A stretch of DNA of 5,478 nucleotides from Ruminococcus flavefaciens (GTDB lineage Bacteria; Bacillota; Clostridia; Oscillospirales; Ruminococcaceae), in the NCBI GenBank assembly GCA_004554385.1, contig SFMO01000205.1:1-5478 (forward strand). Direction: 5' to 3'. Made by a program: the position numbers and the translations under genes. Below, piece by piece: positions 5,367-5,478 of this stretch. Position 1 is the stretch's first letter. Every line of letters starts with the position of its first letter. The notes beneath the pieces are model-generated. The model was given only the letters and a program-made list of their open reading frames with translations, was not told where the DNA came from and ran no database searches.

Positions 5367-5478
5367 TGCTAAAATAAAACTGAGCCAGTCAGGGCAAAAA
5401 TGATAATAAAAAAGTGAGCCACTAATAATAAAAATCCTGTATAATAAGAGAAAGAGCTTGTGTACAGGAGGAACAAGG
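5363..5478 (+). mobile_element. Probable left end of an insertion sequence, IS21-like
   Basis: Two 11-bp palindromic repeats, ACTGAGCCAGT (5379-5389) and AGTGAGCCACT (5413-5423), lie 34 bases apart in AT-rich sequence. A TATAAT at 5440-5445 and AGGAGG at 5466-5471 follow. This layout (repeated TGAGCCA motifs near the terminus, then promoter and ribosome site of the first transposase gene) resembles ends of clostridial IS21-family elements as I remember them. The exact tip is unknown; TG at 5363 or 5367 is possible. No transposase sequence is in the window, so the family is an inference. Confidence 0.45.
5440..5471 (+). promoter_or_regulatory. -10 box and ribosome binding site for a gene starting past the right edge
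   Basis: TATAAT (5440-5445) is a perfect -10, but no good -35 lies 16-18 bases upstream. AGGAGG (5466-5471) is followed by AACAAGG to the window end, so a start codon is expected at or just after base 5479. If the insertion sequence call is right, this drives its transposase gene. Confidence 0.5.

Overview
The window looks like most of the core of a small integrative and mobilizable element, or a plasmid-like integrated element, from a low-to-mid GC Firmicute. A Ruminococcus-type gut clostridium is the best guess, based on protein style, GGAGG-type ribosome binding sites and consensus sigma-A promoters. No marker gene fixes the taxon.

The control point is at about 3142-3309, where two operons diverge. 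Rightward (+) runs a 257-residue XRE-family repressor-like gene, overlapped by 14 bases by a complete tyrosine recombinase gene. That operon ends at a strong hairpin terminator (5128-5164). Leftward (-) runs an 84-residue HTH protein (excisionase-like), overlapped by 20 bases by a 558-residue P4/D5-type replication helicase. The two predicted promoters share bases in their -10 boxes, so only one could be occupied at a time.

Beyond the helicase gene, 820-1229 carries no convincing gene but is rich in signals. Eight copies of a TGTGTAA-like motif lie in two oppositely oriented clusters around an AT-rich stretch, a candidate replication origin. Next to the mobilization gene is an 11-bp perfect inverted repeat followed by a second small hairpin, a candidate oriT. 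Then come a MobC-like relaxosome gene (457-819) and a small acidic protein gene (98-310) with its own good promoter and an upstream 18-bp palindrome. No relaxase or secretion gene is visible.

Both edges hold fragments. Bases 1-60 read as the tail of a rightward gene converging on the leftward operon. At the right, minus-strand bases 5160-5366 encode the C-terminal part of a zinc-ribbon protein (CPNC and CPKC knuckles) with no start codon. It appears to be interrupted at about 5363-5370 by the end of an insertion sequence, probably IS21-like. That end has two 11-bp palindromic repeats, a -10 box and a strong ribosome binding site, pointing to a transposase gene just outside the window.

Inferred logic: the repressor and integrase keep the element integrated. 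When the leftward promoter wins, the HTH protein and helicase are made, excision and replication become possible, and oriT plus MobC allow transfer using a relaxase from elsewhere.
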